Notes: generated from the sequence alone by a model not told the origin. Shown: positions 37,912 to 46,451, numbered from the stretch's first letter. The stretch is 64,000 nucleotides of DNA from Roseateles saccharophilus (GCF_004342485.1 NZ_SMBU01000014.1:54605-118604), one strand, 5' to 3'. A program made the numbers and translations.

Positions 37912-38529
37912 ATGTCGCGTGTGAACCGCAACGCATCAATGCCGGAAACCTGCTCGACGACCGAGGCCGCCGGCCGCCTTGGCATGGCCGTCCGTTCCGT
38001 CCAGCTCATGGTCGACCGTGGCGAGCTGCAGGCCTGGAAGACTCCCGGCGGCCACCGCCGCATCCTGCTCAGCTCGCTCGAGGCCTGGTTGGCCGCGAAC
38101 GCCGGCGACGCCGAGCCGCCCGCGCCGGTGCCCACCCGCCGCCCGCTGACGCTGCTGCTGATCGAGGACTCGGTGCATTTCCAGAACCTGATCAGCCTCG
38201 TCGTCAAGCGCGAGCTGCCGGGCGCCGAGCTGCACGTCGCCTCCGACGGCATCGCCGGCCTCGCGATGGCCGGCCGGCTCGAGCCCGACGTGCTGCTCAT
38301 CGACATCCTGCTGCCCGGCATCGACGGCGCCGCGCTGATCACCAGCCTGCGCTCACACCCGCAGTTCGCACGCAGCCAGCTCATCGTCGTCACGGCCCTC
38401 GACGAGGCCCAGCGCGCACCCTATGCCTTCGCGCTGGAGGGCGTGCCCGTCGTGCACAAGACGGCCCTGGTCGCCGAGCTGCCGGCACTGCTGGCGCGGG
38501 CGACGGCCAACCTCGCCACTCCGGCCTGA
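37912..38529 (+). CDS. Response regulator with excisionase-type HTH
   Basis: 205 residues. An N-terminal MerR/excisionase-like winged helix (STTEAAGRLGMAVRSVQLMV and KTPGGHRRI, about 13-60) is joined by a Pro-rich linker to a receiver with phosphoacceptor Asp131 (LLIDILLPG) and an EDS acidic pair. The order is reversed compared with most regulators, where the receiver comes first. It is divergent from the HD-GYP gene and could bind the AT-rich repeats between them (inference). An ATG at 37939 is an alternative start, as no strong ribosome binding site is seen at either. Confidence 0.85.
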   Translation: MSRVNRNASMPETCSTTEAAGRLGMAVRSVQLMVDRGELQAWKTPGGHRRILLSSLEAWLAANAGDAEPPAPVPTRRPLTLLLIEDSVHFQNLISLVVKRELPGAELHVASDGIAGLAMAGRLEPDVLLIDILLPGIDGAALITSLRSHPQFARSQLIVVTALDEAQRAPYAFALEGVPVVHKTALVAELPALLARATANLATPA

Positions 38530-38537
38530 GCCCGGCC

Positions 38538-39269
38538 ATGGCCGCGCGGCTGCTGCTGATCGAGGACGATCCCTCGATCGCCCGCTTCGTCGAGCTCGCG
38601 CTCGAGGAACTGCCCCACCACGACGCGGCCGTGGCGGCCGTCGAGCTGCACGTCGTGCCCGACCTGGCCGCCGCCCGCGCCGCGCTGGCCGGCGGCGGCT
38701 GGCAGCTCGTCATCAGCGACCTGATGCTGCCCGACGGCTCGGCCGAGGACCTGCTGGCCGAGGGGCATGCCCGGAGCCCCGGCGCGCCGCCCTGGCTCAT
38801 CTTCAGCGCCGGCCTGCAGGCCGAGCGCCGGCAGGCGCTGCTGGCGGCCGGCGTCGCGCAGACGCTGCGCAAGCCGGTGTCGCTGCTGGAACTGCTCGAC
38901 ACCGTGGCCGGCCTGCTGCGGCCCGGCGTGGCGCCGGCGCCGGCGCCGGTGGTCGCGACCCCGGCAGCGGCCGACCCCGTGCAGCAGCATTTCGGCGGCG
39001 ACCGCCTGCTCTTCGAGAGCTTTCGCGCCGGCTGCCTGGAGCGCTTCGCCGACGACATCGCCCAGGGCCAGGCCGCGCTGGCCGCTGCCGACGTGGCCGG
39101 GCTGCGCCGCGTGGCCCATGGCCTGAAGGCGGTGCTGGAGCTGATCGGCCAGCCCGCGCTGTCGGCCCAGGCCCGCACCCTCGAGGATGCGGCCGCGGCC
39201 TGGGCCCCTGGCGCGCCGCTGCCCGAGGGCTGGCCGGCGCTCGCCGCCGGCCTCGCGGCGCTGCGCTGA
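38538..39269 (+). CDS. Receiver-Hpt phosphorelay protein
   Basis: 243 residues. Receiver at about 1-125 with phosphoacceptor Asp61 (VISDLMLPDG) and Lys in LRKPVSLLEL. A proline/alanine linker follows, then a histidine phosphotransfer domain (about 150-243) whose histidine is His194 in RRVAHGLKAVLELIG. It starts eight bases after the HTH-receiver gene. Both domains have their phosphate-carrying residue, so it can relay phosphoryl groups between the kinases and receivers of this island. Confidence 0.85.
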   Translation: MAARLLLIEDDPSIARFVELALEELPHHDAAVAAVELHVVPDLAAARAALAGGGWQLVISDLMLPDGSAEDLLAEGHARSPGAPPWLIFSAGLQAERRQALLAAGVAQTLRKPVSLLELLDTVAGLLRPGVAPAPAPVVATPAAADPVQQHFGGDRLLFESFRAGCLERFADDIAQGQAALAAADVAGLRRVAHGLKAVLELIGQPALSAQARTLEDAAAAWAPGAPLPEGWPALAAGLAALR

Positions 39270-39334
39270 GCTGCAATATTTGGCAGGTCCGGCGCGGACC
39301 CCACCCGTTCCGGGGTCGAATCGCAGGCCCATGT

Positions 39335-39352
39335 TTATCAATAATTTGATAA
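39335..39352. promoter_or_regulatory. Dyad TTATCAA-TAAT-TTGATAA
   Basis: Perfect 7 bp arms (39335-39341 and 39346-39352) with a 4 bp spacer lie in the 165 bp gap between the receiver-Hpt gene and the next receiver. The AT content contrasts strongly with surrounding sequence. A short frame of 35 codons (ATG at 39331, stop overlapping the next start) runs through it. Confidence 0.55.
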
Positions 39353-39434
39353 TCGCCGCAACCAGCCGCCCTTCCACCGCCATGCCACGCCCACGCCGCC
39401 ACCGCCAGCCCACCCAGCCCTCGGGGGCCGCGGC

Positions 39435-39812
39435 ATGACGTTGAGGACGGTGCTCTATGTCGAGGACGACCCCGTCAACGCGATGCTGATGCAGGGCATC
39501 GTCGAGCTGCGCCCGGGCTGCCGGCTGCAGGTCGCGCGCAGCGGGGCCGAGGCCCGCGCTGCCGTCGCCGCCGGCGGCGTGGACCTGCTGCTGTGCGACC
39601 TGCACCTGCCCGACGCCGCCGGCGACGAGCTGCTGGCCCAGCTGCGTGCCACCGGCCTGCCGGCCCGCGTGCCGGCGCTGCTCGTCACGGCGGAGTCCGA
39701 GGCCGAGGCCGCCGAGTTCGCGCGGCGCGGCGGCTTCGACGGCTGCTGGACCAAGCCGCTGGACGTCGCGGCGACGCTGGACAGCCTGGAGCGCTGGCTG
39801 GCGGGGCGCTGA
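39435..39812 (+). CDS. Single-domain response regulator
   Basis: 125 residues. Receiver only, with acidic Glu10-Asp11-Asp12, phosphoacceptor Asp55 (LLCDLHLPD) and lysine in CWTKPLDV. It is the last receiver of the island and probably has its own promoter, given the dyad in the preceding gap. Its ATG overlaps the stop of a possible 35-codon leader frame. Confidence 0.85.
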   Translation: MTLRTVLYVEDDPVNAMLMQGIVELRPGCRLQVARSGAEARAAVAAGGVDLLLCDLHLPDAAGDELLAQLRATGLPARVPALLVTAESEAEAAEFARRGGFDGCWTKPLDVAATLDSLERWLAGR

Positions 39813-39889
39813 CACAAATCTTTGCGCCTCGGCCACAAGGCCTTGCGCCGCCCGGGCGATTCTCCGGCCCAAGACACCGGAGACCGCCG

Positions 39890-41458
39890 ATGAAGAACCG
39901 CCGCTTCGTGCTCAGCACGGGCGCCGCGCTCGCCGGGGCCATGATGCTGGCCCGCCGCGTGCCGGCCCTGCCTTCCGCATTGCCCCCGGGCGCACCGCTG
40001 AGCGCCGACGAGCGCGCGCTGCATGCGCTGAACCGCCTGGGCTATGGCCCGCGGCCGGCCGATGCCGCGGCCATTGCGGGCCAGGGCGCCGAGCGCTGGC
40101 TGGAGCGCTTCCTCGCCGAGCAGCTGGAGCCGCGCCGCCTGCCGCAGCCCGAGGCGCTGACGCAACGACTGAGCGGGATGCAGGTGCTCAGCCTGGGCCA
40201 GGCCGAATTGGTCGGCCGCTACCGCGACGCGCTCAAGGCCACCCGCGAGGCCCGGCGCGAGCAGGCCAAGGGCATGAAGCCCGAGGCCGATGCGCTGAAC
40301 GCGATGCGCGAGCAGGTGCGGCCGCTGGTGGCCGAGGCCGCCACCGCGCGGCTGGCGCGCGCGCTGCAGAGCCCGGCCCAGCTCGAGGAGGTGCTCGTCG
40401 AGTTCTGGTTCAACCATTTCAATGTGTTCGCCGGCAAGGGGCCGGTCAGCGTGCTGGTGGCCGACTACGAACAGCGCGCCATCCGTCCCTTCGTGCTCGG
40501 GCGCTTCCGCGACATGCTGGGCGCCACCGCGAAGCACCCGGCGATGCTGACCTACCTCGACAACGCGCAGAGCGTCGTCGCCGGCTACCAGCCGCCGCGC
40601 CGGGCGCGCCGCTTCCTGGCCGAGCGGCCCGAGCTGAAGGCGCGCGTGCCCACCGGCCTGAACGAGAACTACGCCCGCGAGCTGATGGAGCTGCACACGC
40701 TGGGCGTGGACGGCGGCTACACGCAGCGCGACGTGACCGAGCTGGCGCGCATGCTGACCGGCTGGGGCGTCGACTCCCGCAAGGCCCTGGTCGGCGGCAC
40801 GGGCGAGCTGTTCGCCTTCGACCCGCACAAGCACGACGGCGGCGACAAGACCTGGCTCGGCCAGGCCGTGCGTGGCGCCGGCCAGGCCGAGGGCGAGCAT
40901 GCCCTCGACGTGCTGGCCGCCCACCCGGCCACGGCACGCCACCTGGCCACGCAGTTCGCCCAGGCCTTCGTCGCCGATGAGCCGCCGCCCGCCCTGGTGG
41001 CGCGCCTGGCCGACAGCTTCAGGGCCAGCGGCGGCGACCTGCGCGAGCTGCCCCGCAGCCTGCTCGGGTCCGACGAATTCTGGGGCCGCGAGACCTACCA
41101 GGCCAAGTTCAAGACGCCCTACCAGTACCTGCTGTCCAGCCTGCGGGCACTGGACCTGCCGCTCGGAGAGCCGCGCCCGCTGCTGGCCGCGCTGGCCCAG
41201 GCCGGCCAGCCGCTGTACGGCGCGCAGACGCCCGACGGCTACAAGAACACCGCCGCCGCCTGGCGCAACCCCGAGGCCCTGACCCAGCGCGTGCAGCTGG
41301 CGACGACGCTGGGCCAGCGCAGCGGCGTCAGCGCCGGCCAGCTCAGCACGACGCTGGGCGCATCGCTCAGCGAGCCGACGCGCCGCACGCTGGCCACCGA
41401 ACCTGCCGGCCAGCAGGTCGCGCTGCTGCTGGCCAGCCCCGACTTCATGAAACGCTGA
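39890..41458 (+). CDS. DUF1800-domain exported protein
   Basis: 522 residues. A Tat-like N-terminus (NRRFVLSTGAALAGAMM) is followed by the DUF1800 core: LNRLGYGPRPAD, EFWFNHFNVFAGKG, LNENYARELMELHTLGVDGG and ELARMLTGWG. DUF1800 proteins are of unknown function and are usually encoded beside DUF1501 proteins, as here. The start at 39890 gives the signal; no earlier start does. It follows the receiver by 77 bp. Confidence 0.88.
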   Translation: MKNRRFVLSTGAALAGAMMLARRVPALPSALPPGAPLSADERALHALNRLGYGPRPADAAAIAGQGAERWLERFLAEQLEPRRLPQPEALTQRLSGMQVLSLGQAELVGRYRDALKATREARREQAKGMKPEADALNAMREQVRPLVAEAATARLARALQSPAQLEEVLVEFWFNHFNVFAGKGPVSVLVADYEQRAIRPFVLGRFRDMLGATAKHPAMLTYLDNAQSVVAGYQPPRRARRFLAERPELKARVPTGLNENYARELMELHTLGVDGGYTQRDVTELARMLTGWGVDSRKALVGGTGELFAFDPHKHDGGDKTWLGQAVRGAGQAEGEHALDVLAAHPATARHLATQFAQAFVADEPPPALVARLADSFRASGGDLRELPRSLLGSDEFWGRETYQAKFKTPYQYLLSSLRALDLPLGEPRPLLAALAQAGQPLYGAQTPDGYKNTAAAWRNPEALTQRVQLATTLGQRSGVSAGQLSTTLGASLSEPTRRTLATEPAGQQVALLLASPDFMKR

Positions 41459-41463
41459 ACACC

Positions 41464-42699
41464 ATGCTCCGTCGTCAACTCCTGCATTTCGGCGCGTTCA
41501 CGCTGGGCGGCCTGCCTGTGTCCCTTGTCCACGCCCAGGGTGGCGCACAGAAAAAGCTCGTCGTCGTCCTGCTGCGCGGCGCGGTGGACGGGCTCTCGGT
41601 CGTCGCGCCCTATGGCGAGCGCGAGTACGCCGCCAGCCGCCCGCAGATCGCGCTGGCGCCGCCGGGCGCGGACGACGGCCTCATCAGGCTTGACAGCCTG
41701 TTCGGCCTGCATCCCTCGCTCACGCCGCTGAAGCGCCACTGGGACGGCGGCCAGCTTGCCTTCGTGCACGCCAGCGGCTCGCCGGACCCGACCCGCTCCC
41801 ACTTCGACGCCCAGGACTATTTCGAGTCCGGCACGCCGGGCCGCAAGTCCACGCCCGATGGCTGGATGAACCGGCTGCTGACGGCCCTGCCCGGCGAGCC
41901 CAGCCCGACGCGCGCGATCAGCCAGGGCAGCACGCCGCCGCGCATCTTTGCCGGCGCGGCCAGCGTGGCCAGCCTGGGCCTGGGGCCGGGCGCGATGCAG
42001 CGCCGCGCCATCGACAACCCGCAGCTGCAGGCCGGCCTGGCCAGGCTCTATGCCAACGATCCTCAGCTCAGCAGCACGCTGCGCGACACCGCGCAGGGCC
42101 GCGGCGAAATGGCGCGCAGCATGGCCGCCGACGCGGGCCACGCGATGGACCCGAGCGCCGATGCCGGGGCGCCATCGGCGCGCAGCTTCGCCGCCGACGC
42201 GCGCCGGCTGGGCACGCTGATCCGCAAGGACCCTCACACCCAGCTCGCCTTCACCGCCGTGGGCGGCTGGGACACCCACGTCAACCAGGGCGCCGCGCGG
42301 GGCCAGCTCGCCAACCGCCTGGCCAGCCTGGGCGAGGGCCTGGATGCGCTGGCCACGGGCCTGGGCGATGCGCTGAAGGACACCGTCGTCGTCGTCGCCA
42401 GCGAGTTCGGCCGCACGCTGCGCCAGAACGGCAATGGCGGCACCGACCACGGCCGCGGCAATGTGATGTGGCTGCTGGGCGGCCCCGTGGCCGGCGGCCG
42501 GGTGCTGGGCGAATGGCCGGGCCTGGACCGGGCCGCGCTGGCCGATGGCCGCGACCTGGCCGTGAGCACCGATTTCCGCCAGGTGCTGGGCAGCCTGCTG
42601 CAGCGCCATCTGGGCCTGGACGAGACCGCACTGGCCGCGGTGTTTCCGCAGGGCCCCCACGGTTGGCGCCAGGCCGGCGAGCTGCTGCGCGCCGGCTGA
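41464..42699 (+). CDS. DUF1501-domain exported protein
   Basis: 411 residues. A signal of Tat type (LRRQLLHFGAFTLGG) is followed by the DUF1501 core with LLRGAVDGLSVVAPYG, GLHPSLTPLKRHWDGG, SHFDAQDYFESG and a late FGRTLRQNGNGGTDHG segment. That last segment resembles the metal site of alkaline-phosphatase-superfamily (sulfatase-like) enzymes. It is encoded 5 bp after the DUF1800 gene and the two are almost certainly one transcript. Function is unknown. Confidence 0.88.
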   Translation: MLRRQLLHFGAFTLGGLPVSLVHAQGGAQKKLVVVLLRGAVDGLSVVAPYGEREYAASRPQIALAPPGADDGLIRLDSLFGLHPSLTPLKRHWDGGQLAFVHASGSPDPTRSHFDAQDYFESGTPGRKSTPDGWMNRLLTALPGEPSPTRAISQGSTPPRIFAGAASVASLGLGPGAMQRRAIDNPQLQAGLARLYANDPQLSSTLRDTAQGRGEMARSMAADAGHAMDPSADAGAPSARSFAADARRLGTLIRKDPHTQLAFTAVGGWDTHVNQGAARGQLANRLASLGEGLDALATGLGDALKDTVVVVASEFGRTLRQNGNGGTDHGRGNVMWLLGGPVAGGRVLGEWPGLDRAALADGRDLAVSTDFRQVLGSLLQRHLGLDETALAAVFPQGPHGWRQAGELLRAG

Positions 42700-42732
42700 C
42701 GCCTTCAACCATCACCCGCGAGGGAGAGCGAC

Positions 42733-42819
42733 ATGATCCGCAGCGCGTTCCCGTTGTTCGGCCTGTGCCTCGGCGCGTCGGTGCTGGCCTACTGCTTCCT
42801 CGTCGCGGCCGGCGCCTGA
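42733..42819 (+). CDS. Possible 28-residue membrane peptide
   Basis: A frame of 28 codons (MIRSAFPLFGLCLGASVLAY and onward) with GAGGGAGAG six to fourteen bases upstream of the ATG, a good ribosome binding site. Nearly the whole peptide is one hydrophobic helix. It is placed 33 bp after the DUF1501 gene on the same strand and ends before the convergent chemoreceptor gene. Conservation was not tested. Confidence 0.45.
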   Translation: MIRSAFPLFGLCLGASVLAYCFLVAAGA

Positions 42820-42846
42820 GAACCCTGAGCGGGTTCCCGGGCGGCC

Positions 42847-44880
42847 TCAGAGGCCGCGCCGGGCCTGGGTCAGCAGCGTGCTGACCTCGGTCGAGACCCG
42901 GGCGAAGTCGGAGCCCGAGCCGATCAGGCGCTCGGCCAGGTCGTACTGGCCGCCGTTGATGCGCCGGGCCACGTCGCCCGCCGTCTGGTGGAACTGGGCG
43001 TGCTTGGCCACCAGCGCGACGAAGGTCGGCCGGCCGCCCCAGCGGCGCCCGCCGTCGCCATGCAGCCAGCGGCCCAGCGGGCACTGGTCGTCGAGGCAGA
43101 TCCTGTCGGCGTCGAGCTGGGCATGCTCAGCGATGGCCTGGCGCAGCTTGACCTTCCAATCGCGGTGGGCGGAGATGGCGCTGTCGAAGTCGAATTCGCC
43201 GGCCGTGACGACGGGGCTGTCCTGCTCCAGCCGCAGGTCCGCCGGCAGCCGGAAGCGCGCCACCTCGCCGGCGAGGCTGTCGGCCTGCTGCTTCATCGTG
43301 GCGGAGGCCGCGGCCGTCTCCTCGACGAGGGCGGCGTTCTGCTGCGTCGCACGGTCCAGCTCCTGCACGGCCTGGCCGATCTGCGCGATGCCCAGGCTCT
43401 GCTCGCGGGCGCCGGTGGCGACCTCGCCCAGCAGCTGGTCGACGCGCTGCGAGCCGGTGACGATCTGCCCGATGGTCTCGCCGGCGCGGTTGACGGTTGC
43501 GGTGCCGGTCTCGACCTGCTCGACGCTGCCGGAGATCAGGGTCTTGATCTCCTTGGCCGCCTCGGCGCTGCGCTGGGCCAGCATGCGCACCTCGCCGGCC
43601 ACCACCGCGAAGCCGCGGCCCTGCTCGCCGGCGCGGGCCGCCTCGACGGCCGCGTTCAGCGCCAGGATATTGGTCTGGAAGGCGATGCCGTCGATGGTGC
43701 CGATGATGTCGGCGATGCGCGCCGACGAGGTGCGGATGCCTTCCATCGTCCGCGCCACTTCCTGCATCACGCGGCCGCCATCGGCCGCGGTCTGCGCGTT
43801 CTGGCGCGCCAGCTGCGAGGCCTCGGCGGTGTGCTCGGCGCTGCTGGAGACGGTGGAGGAAATCTCCTCCATCGACGCGGCGGACTCCTCCAGGTTGGCG
43901 GCGGCCTGTTCGGTGCGGGCCGACAGGTCCAGCGCGCCGCTGGCGATCTCGTCGCTGGAGTGCACGATCTGGTCGCTGGTGACGCGCACGCGCAGCACCA
44001 TGTGGCGCAGCGAGTCCTGCATCTGCGCCAGGTCGCGCATCAGCGCGGCGGCCTCGTCGCGGCCCCAGGGCGAGGGCGAGCTGGTCAGGTCGCCGTCGGT
44101 GATCGCGTGCAGGTGGCGGCGCGTCTCGTTGAGGCCGCCGTCCATGACCTTGTAGAAGCACAGGAACAGATAGCCGGCGATCACCAGCACCAGCACCAGC
44201 ACGGCGGCGGTGTGCTCGATGTCGGACAGCAGCATCGCGTGCAGGTCGTCGATATAGATGCCCGAGCCGATGACCCAGCCCCAGGGCTCGAAGCCCTTCA
44301 CGAAGGAGATCTTGTCGACGGGCTTGTCCTGGCCGGGCTTGGGCCACTGGTAGGCGACGAAGCCCTGGCCATGCTGCCTGACCTCGTCGGCGAAGGCCTT
44401 GAACAGCGCGAAGCCGTTGGGGTCCTTGATGCCGCTGCCGTCCTTGCCGTCCAGCTCGGGCTTGATCGGGTGCATGACCACGCCGGCCTGCATGTCGCTG
44501 ATGAAGAAATATTCCTTGCCCTCGTAGCGCAGCTGGGCGATGGCCCTTTTTGCCAGCGCCTGGGCCTGCTCGCGCGGCATGCCCTCGGCCTCCTGGCGCT
44601 GCGCCCAGGCCAGCATGCCGTGGGCGATCTCGACGTGCTGGCGGACCGCGGCCTTGCGCGCGCCCTGTAGATCGCCTGCCTGGCTGGTGATCAGCCAGGC
44701 CAGCAGCGCGACGAGGGGCAGCAGCAGCGCCCCGGAGATCAGCAGCGCCTTGCTCGTGAACTGCAGGTTGCGGAACAGGCGCACCCCGGGGGCCCACAGC
44801 CCGTGGTGGGCGAAGAAGCCGTTGTCAGCGTAGGCCGCTCGTACGGGCGGGGCGAGGCTGACGGTGGTGGCAGGGGGCAT
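42847..44880 (-). CDS. Methyl-accepting chemotaxis protein with CZB domain
   Basis: 677 residues. Membrane segments near 42-62 and about 225-245 flank a single-Cache-type sensor ([28 protein letters not shown]). HAMP-like and long signalling coiled-coil regions follow, with the conserved hairpin tip [20 protein letters not shown] and [20 protein letters not shown]. The C-terminus is a CZB zinc-binding domain, visible as [16 protein letters not shown] and [10 protein letters not shown], which supply the three His and one Cys ligands. CZB domains sense zinc or hypochlorite in other bacteria. The start at 44880 gives the most compact N-terminus; the frame is open to 44931. No che genes lie nearby. 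Confidence 0.9.
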   Translation of the reverse strand: MPPATTVSLAPPVRAAYADNGFFAHHGLWAPGVRLFRNLQFTSKALLISGALLLPLVALLAWLITSQAGDLQGARKAAVRQHVEIAHGMLAWAQRQEAEGMPREQAQALAKRAIAQLRYEGKEYFFISDMQAGVVMHPIKPELDGKDGSGIKDPNGFALFKAFADEVRQHGQGFVAYQWPKPGQDKPVDKISFVKGFEPWGWVIGSGIYIDDLHAMLLSDIEHTAAVLVLVLVIAGYLFLCFYKVMDGGLNETRRHLHAITDGDLTSSPSPWGRDEAAALMRDLAQMQDSLRHMVLRVRVTSDQIVHSSDEIASGALDLSARTEQAAANLEESAASMEEISSTVSSSAEHTAEASQLARQNAQTAADGGRVMQEVARTMEGIRTSSARIADIIGTIDGIAFQTNILALNAAVEAARAGEQGRGFAVVAGEVRMLAQRSAEAAKEIKTLISGSVEQVETGTATVNRAGETIGQIVTGSQRVDQLLGEVATGAREQSLGIAQIGQAVQELDRATQQNAALVEETAAASATMKQQADSLAGEVARFRLPADLRLEQDSPVVTAGEFDFDSAISAHRDWKVKLRQAIAEHAQLDADRICLDDQCPLGRWLHGDGGRRWGGRPTFVALVAKHAQFHQTAGDVARRINGGQYDLAERLIGSGSDFARVSTEVSTLLTQARRGL

Positions 44881-45076
44881 CGGCGATCCTGGCGAGGTCA
44901 AGGAAAAGGACCAGTCTAGGAAGTGGGGCAATCGATCTCAATGACACGCCGTCGCGAAGGCCGGGGAGCGCGAATTTGGGCACAGGAAATGGGTCGCGAG
45001 TGCTCATTGGCGTCTCATAAATGCAATAACTGAGCAATGCGCTCGGGAAATGATGGACGACCGGGCGCTGCCCGGA

Positions 45077-45101
45077 CTGTCCGCAGACTGTCCGCGGACA
45101 G
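45077..45101. promoter_or_regulatory. Upstream activating site: two tandem 14-bp palindromes
   Basis: CTGTCCGCGGACAG (45088-45101) is a perfect 14 bp palindrome. CTGTCCGCAGACTG (45077-45090) matches it at 12 of 14 positions and is offset by 11 bp, one helical turn. The centre lies about 76 bp upstream of the predicted transcript start, where NtrC-type activators bind. Confidence 0.75.
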
Positions 45102-45113
45102 GCAGGAGCGGCG

Positions 45114-45126
45114 CAACCGATTGATT
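45114..45126 (-). promoter_or_regulatory. IHF-binding site consensus match
   Basis: On the minus strand this is AATCAATCGGTTG, a full match to WATCAANNNNTTR. It lies between the upstream activating palindromes and the sigma-54 promoter, the usual position for IHF bending at NtrC-regulated promoters. Confidence 0.65.
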
Positions 45127-45143
45127 CCATTGATGTGCCGGCC

Positions 45144-45158
45144 TGGCACGCCGTTTGC
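45144..45158 (+). promoter_or_regulatory. Sigma-54 (-24/-12) promoter of the exporter operon
   Basis: TGGCACGCCGTTTGC has both consensus halves, TGGCAC and TTGC, with the required 10 bp between the invariant GG and GC. If GC is at -13/-12, transcription starts at about 45170-45171, which is the A of the exporter start codon. There is no Shine-Dalgarno sequence between. Confidence 0.8.
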
Positions 45159-45170
45159 GAATCACGGGGC

Positions 45171-46451
45171 ATGGACACCCGTTTCCGCGACACCTCCGAG
45201 CAGGACCGCCTGCTGCCCCCCTCCCGGCGCCGCTGGCCGCAATGGCTGGCCGGTGGCCTGGTCGCCGCGGCGCTGCTGGCCTGGTGGGGCCTGCCGCGCC
45301 TGCACCTGTCGGCCCAGGCCGCCGTCAGCGCCGCGCGGCTGACGCTGGCCACGGTCGACGTCGCGCCGCTGACCCGCGATGTCGCCGGCGAGGGCCGCGT
45401 CGTCGCCGCGCAGAGCCCGACCCTCTACGCCCCGACGGCCGGCGCCGCGACGCTGCGCGTGCAGGCCGGCGATGCGGTCAAGAAGGGTCAGCCGCTGGCG
45501 CAGCTGGAGTCGCCCGAGCTGACCAACCGCCTGGCCCAGGAGCGCAGCAATGTCGACGCGCTGCGCGCCGAGCTGGCCCGTGCCGAGGTCGAGGCCCGGC
45601 AGCAGACGGCCGCCCTGCAGAGCGCCTACGAGAACGCACGCATCGACCAGCAGACCGCGCAGAACGACCTGGCGCGCCAGACCCAGGCCTTCGAGGCCGG
45701 CGCGACGGCGCGCATGCAGGTCGAGCGCGCCCAGGACGCGCTGGCCAAGGCCAGGCTGGCGCTGGACCAGGCGCGCGACCTGCGCGGCCTGAAGACCGAT
45801 AGTCTCAAGCTCGACGTGCAGGCCAAGCAGAGCGCGCTGGCCCGCCAACAGCTGCTGGTGGCCGACCTGGAGCGCCAGGTGGCCGAACTGCAGGTGCGAT
45901 CGCCGGTGGACGGCCAGGTCGGCCAGCTCTTCATCGCCGATCACAGCAACGTCGCGCGCGACGCCAAGCTGCTGTCGGTCATCGACCTGTCGGCGCTGGA
46001 GGTGCAGATGCAGGTGGCCGAGAGCTTCGCCCGCGAGCTGCAGCCCGGCATGCCCGGGGAGATCAGCGGTGGATCGGCCGAGGGCCGGCGCTGGGCCGGC
46101 CAGGTCAGCTCGGTGTCGCCCGAGGTCGTCAACGGCGAGGTGGCCGCGCGGCTGCGCTTTGCCGGCGCCCAGCCCGAGCAGCTGCGCCAGAACCAGCGCC
46201 TGTCGGTGCGCGTGCTGCTGGACCGCCGCGACAAGGTGCTGGGCCTGGCCCGCGGAAGCTTCGTCGACGAGGGCGGCGGCAGCTATGCCTATGTGGTGCG
46301 CGGCGGCTATGCCGAGAAGGTCGCCATCAAGCTCGGTGCGCGCTCGCTGGAGCGGGTCGAGGTGCTGTCGGGGCTGTCGGCCGGGGACCGGGTCGTCATC
46401 TCGGGTTCGGACAACTTCAAGGGCGCGGAGCGCGTTCTGATCGCGGATTGA
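45171..46451 (+). CDS. HlyD/MacA-type periplasmic adaptor
   Basis: 426 residues. One N-terminal membrane segment (about 25-42) is followed by the membrane-fusion-protein layout: a biotinyl-lipoyl half (YAPTAGAATLRVQAGDAVKKG), a long coiled-coil hairpin (about 120-245), the second lipoyl half (VRSPVDGQVGQLF), and beta-barrel and proximal domains (VLDRRDKVLGLARGSFVDE). It bridges an inner-membrane ABC transporter and a TolC-type channel. It is the first gene of a five-gene operon with ATPase, outer-membrane factor and two permeases. The start is at 45171 because no in-frame ATG or GTG follows before the membrane segment. The predicted sigma-54 transcript start is at this codon, implying leaderless translation. 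Confidence 0.9.
   Translation: MDTRFRDTSEQDRLLPPSRRRWPQWLAGGLVAAALLAWWGLPRLHLSAQAAVSAARLTLATVDVAPLTRDVAGEGRVVAAQSPTLYAPTAGAATLRVQAGDAVKKGQPLAQLESPELTNRLAQERSNVDALRAELARAEVEARQQTAALQSAYENARIDQQTAQNDLARQTQAFEAGATARMQVERAQDALAKARLALDQARDLRGLKTDSLKLDVQAKQSALARQQLLVADLERQVAELQVRSPVDGQVGQLFIADHSNVARDAKLLSVIDLSALEVQMQVAESFARELQPGMPGEISGGSAEGRRWAGQVSSVSPEVVNGEVAARLRFAGAQPEQLRQNQRLSVRVLLDRRDKVLGLARGSFVDEGGGSYAYVVRGGYAEKVAIKLGARSLERVEVLSGLSAGDRVVISGSDNFKGAERVLIAD

Noticed and set aside
39301..39330. GGGGTCGAATCGCAGGCCC, resembling a tRNA T-arm
   Set aside because: No acceptor stem, anticodon arm or D-arm could be folded around it.
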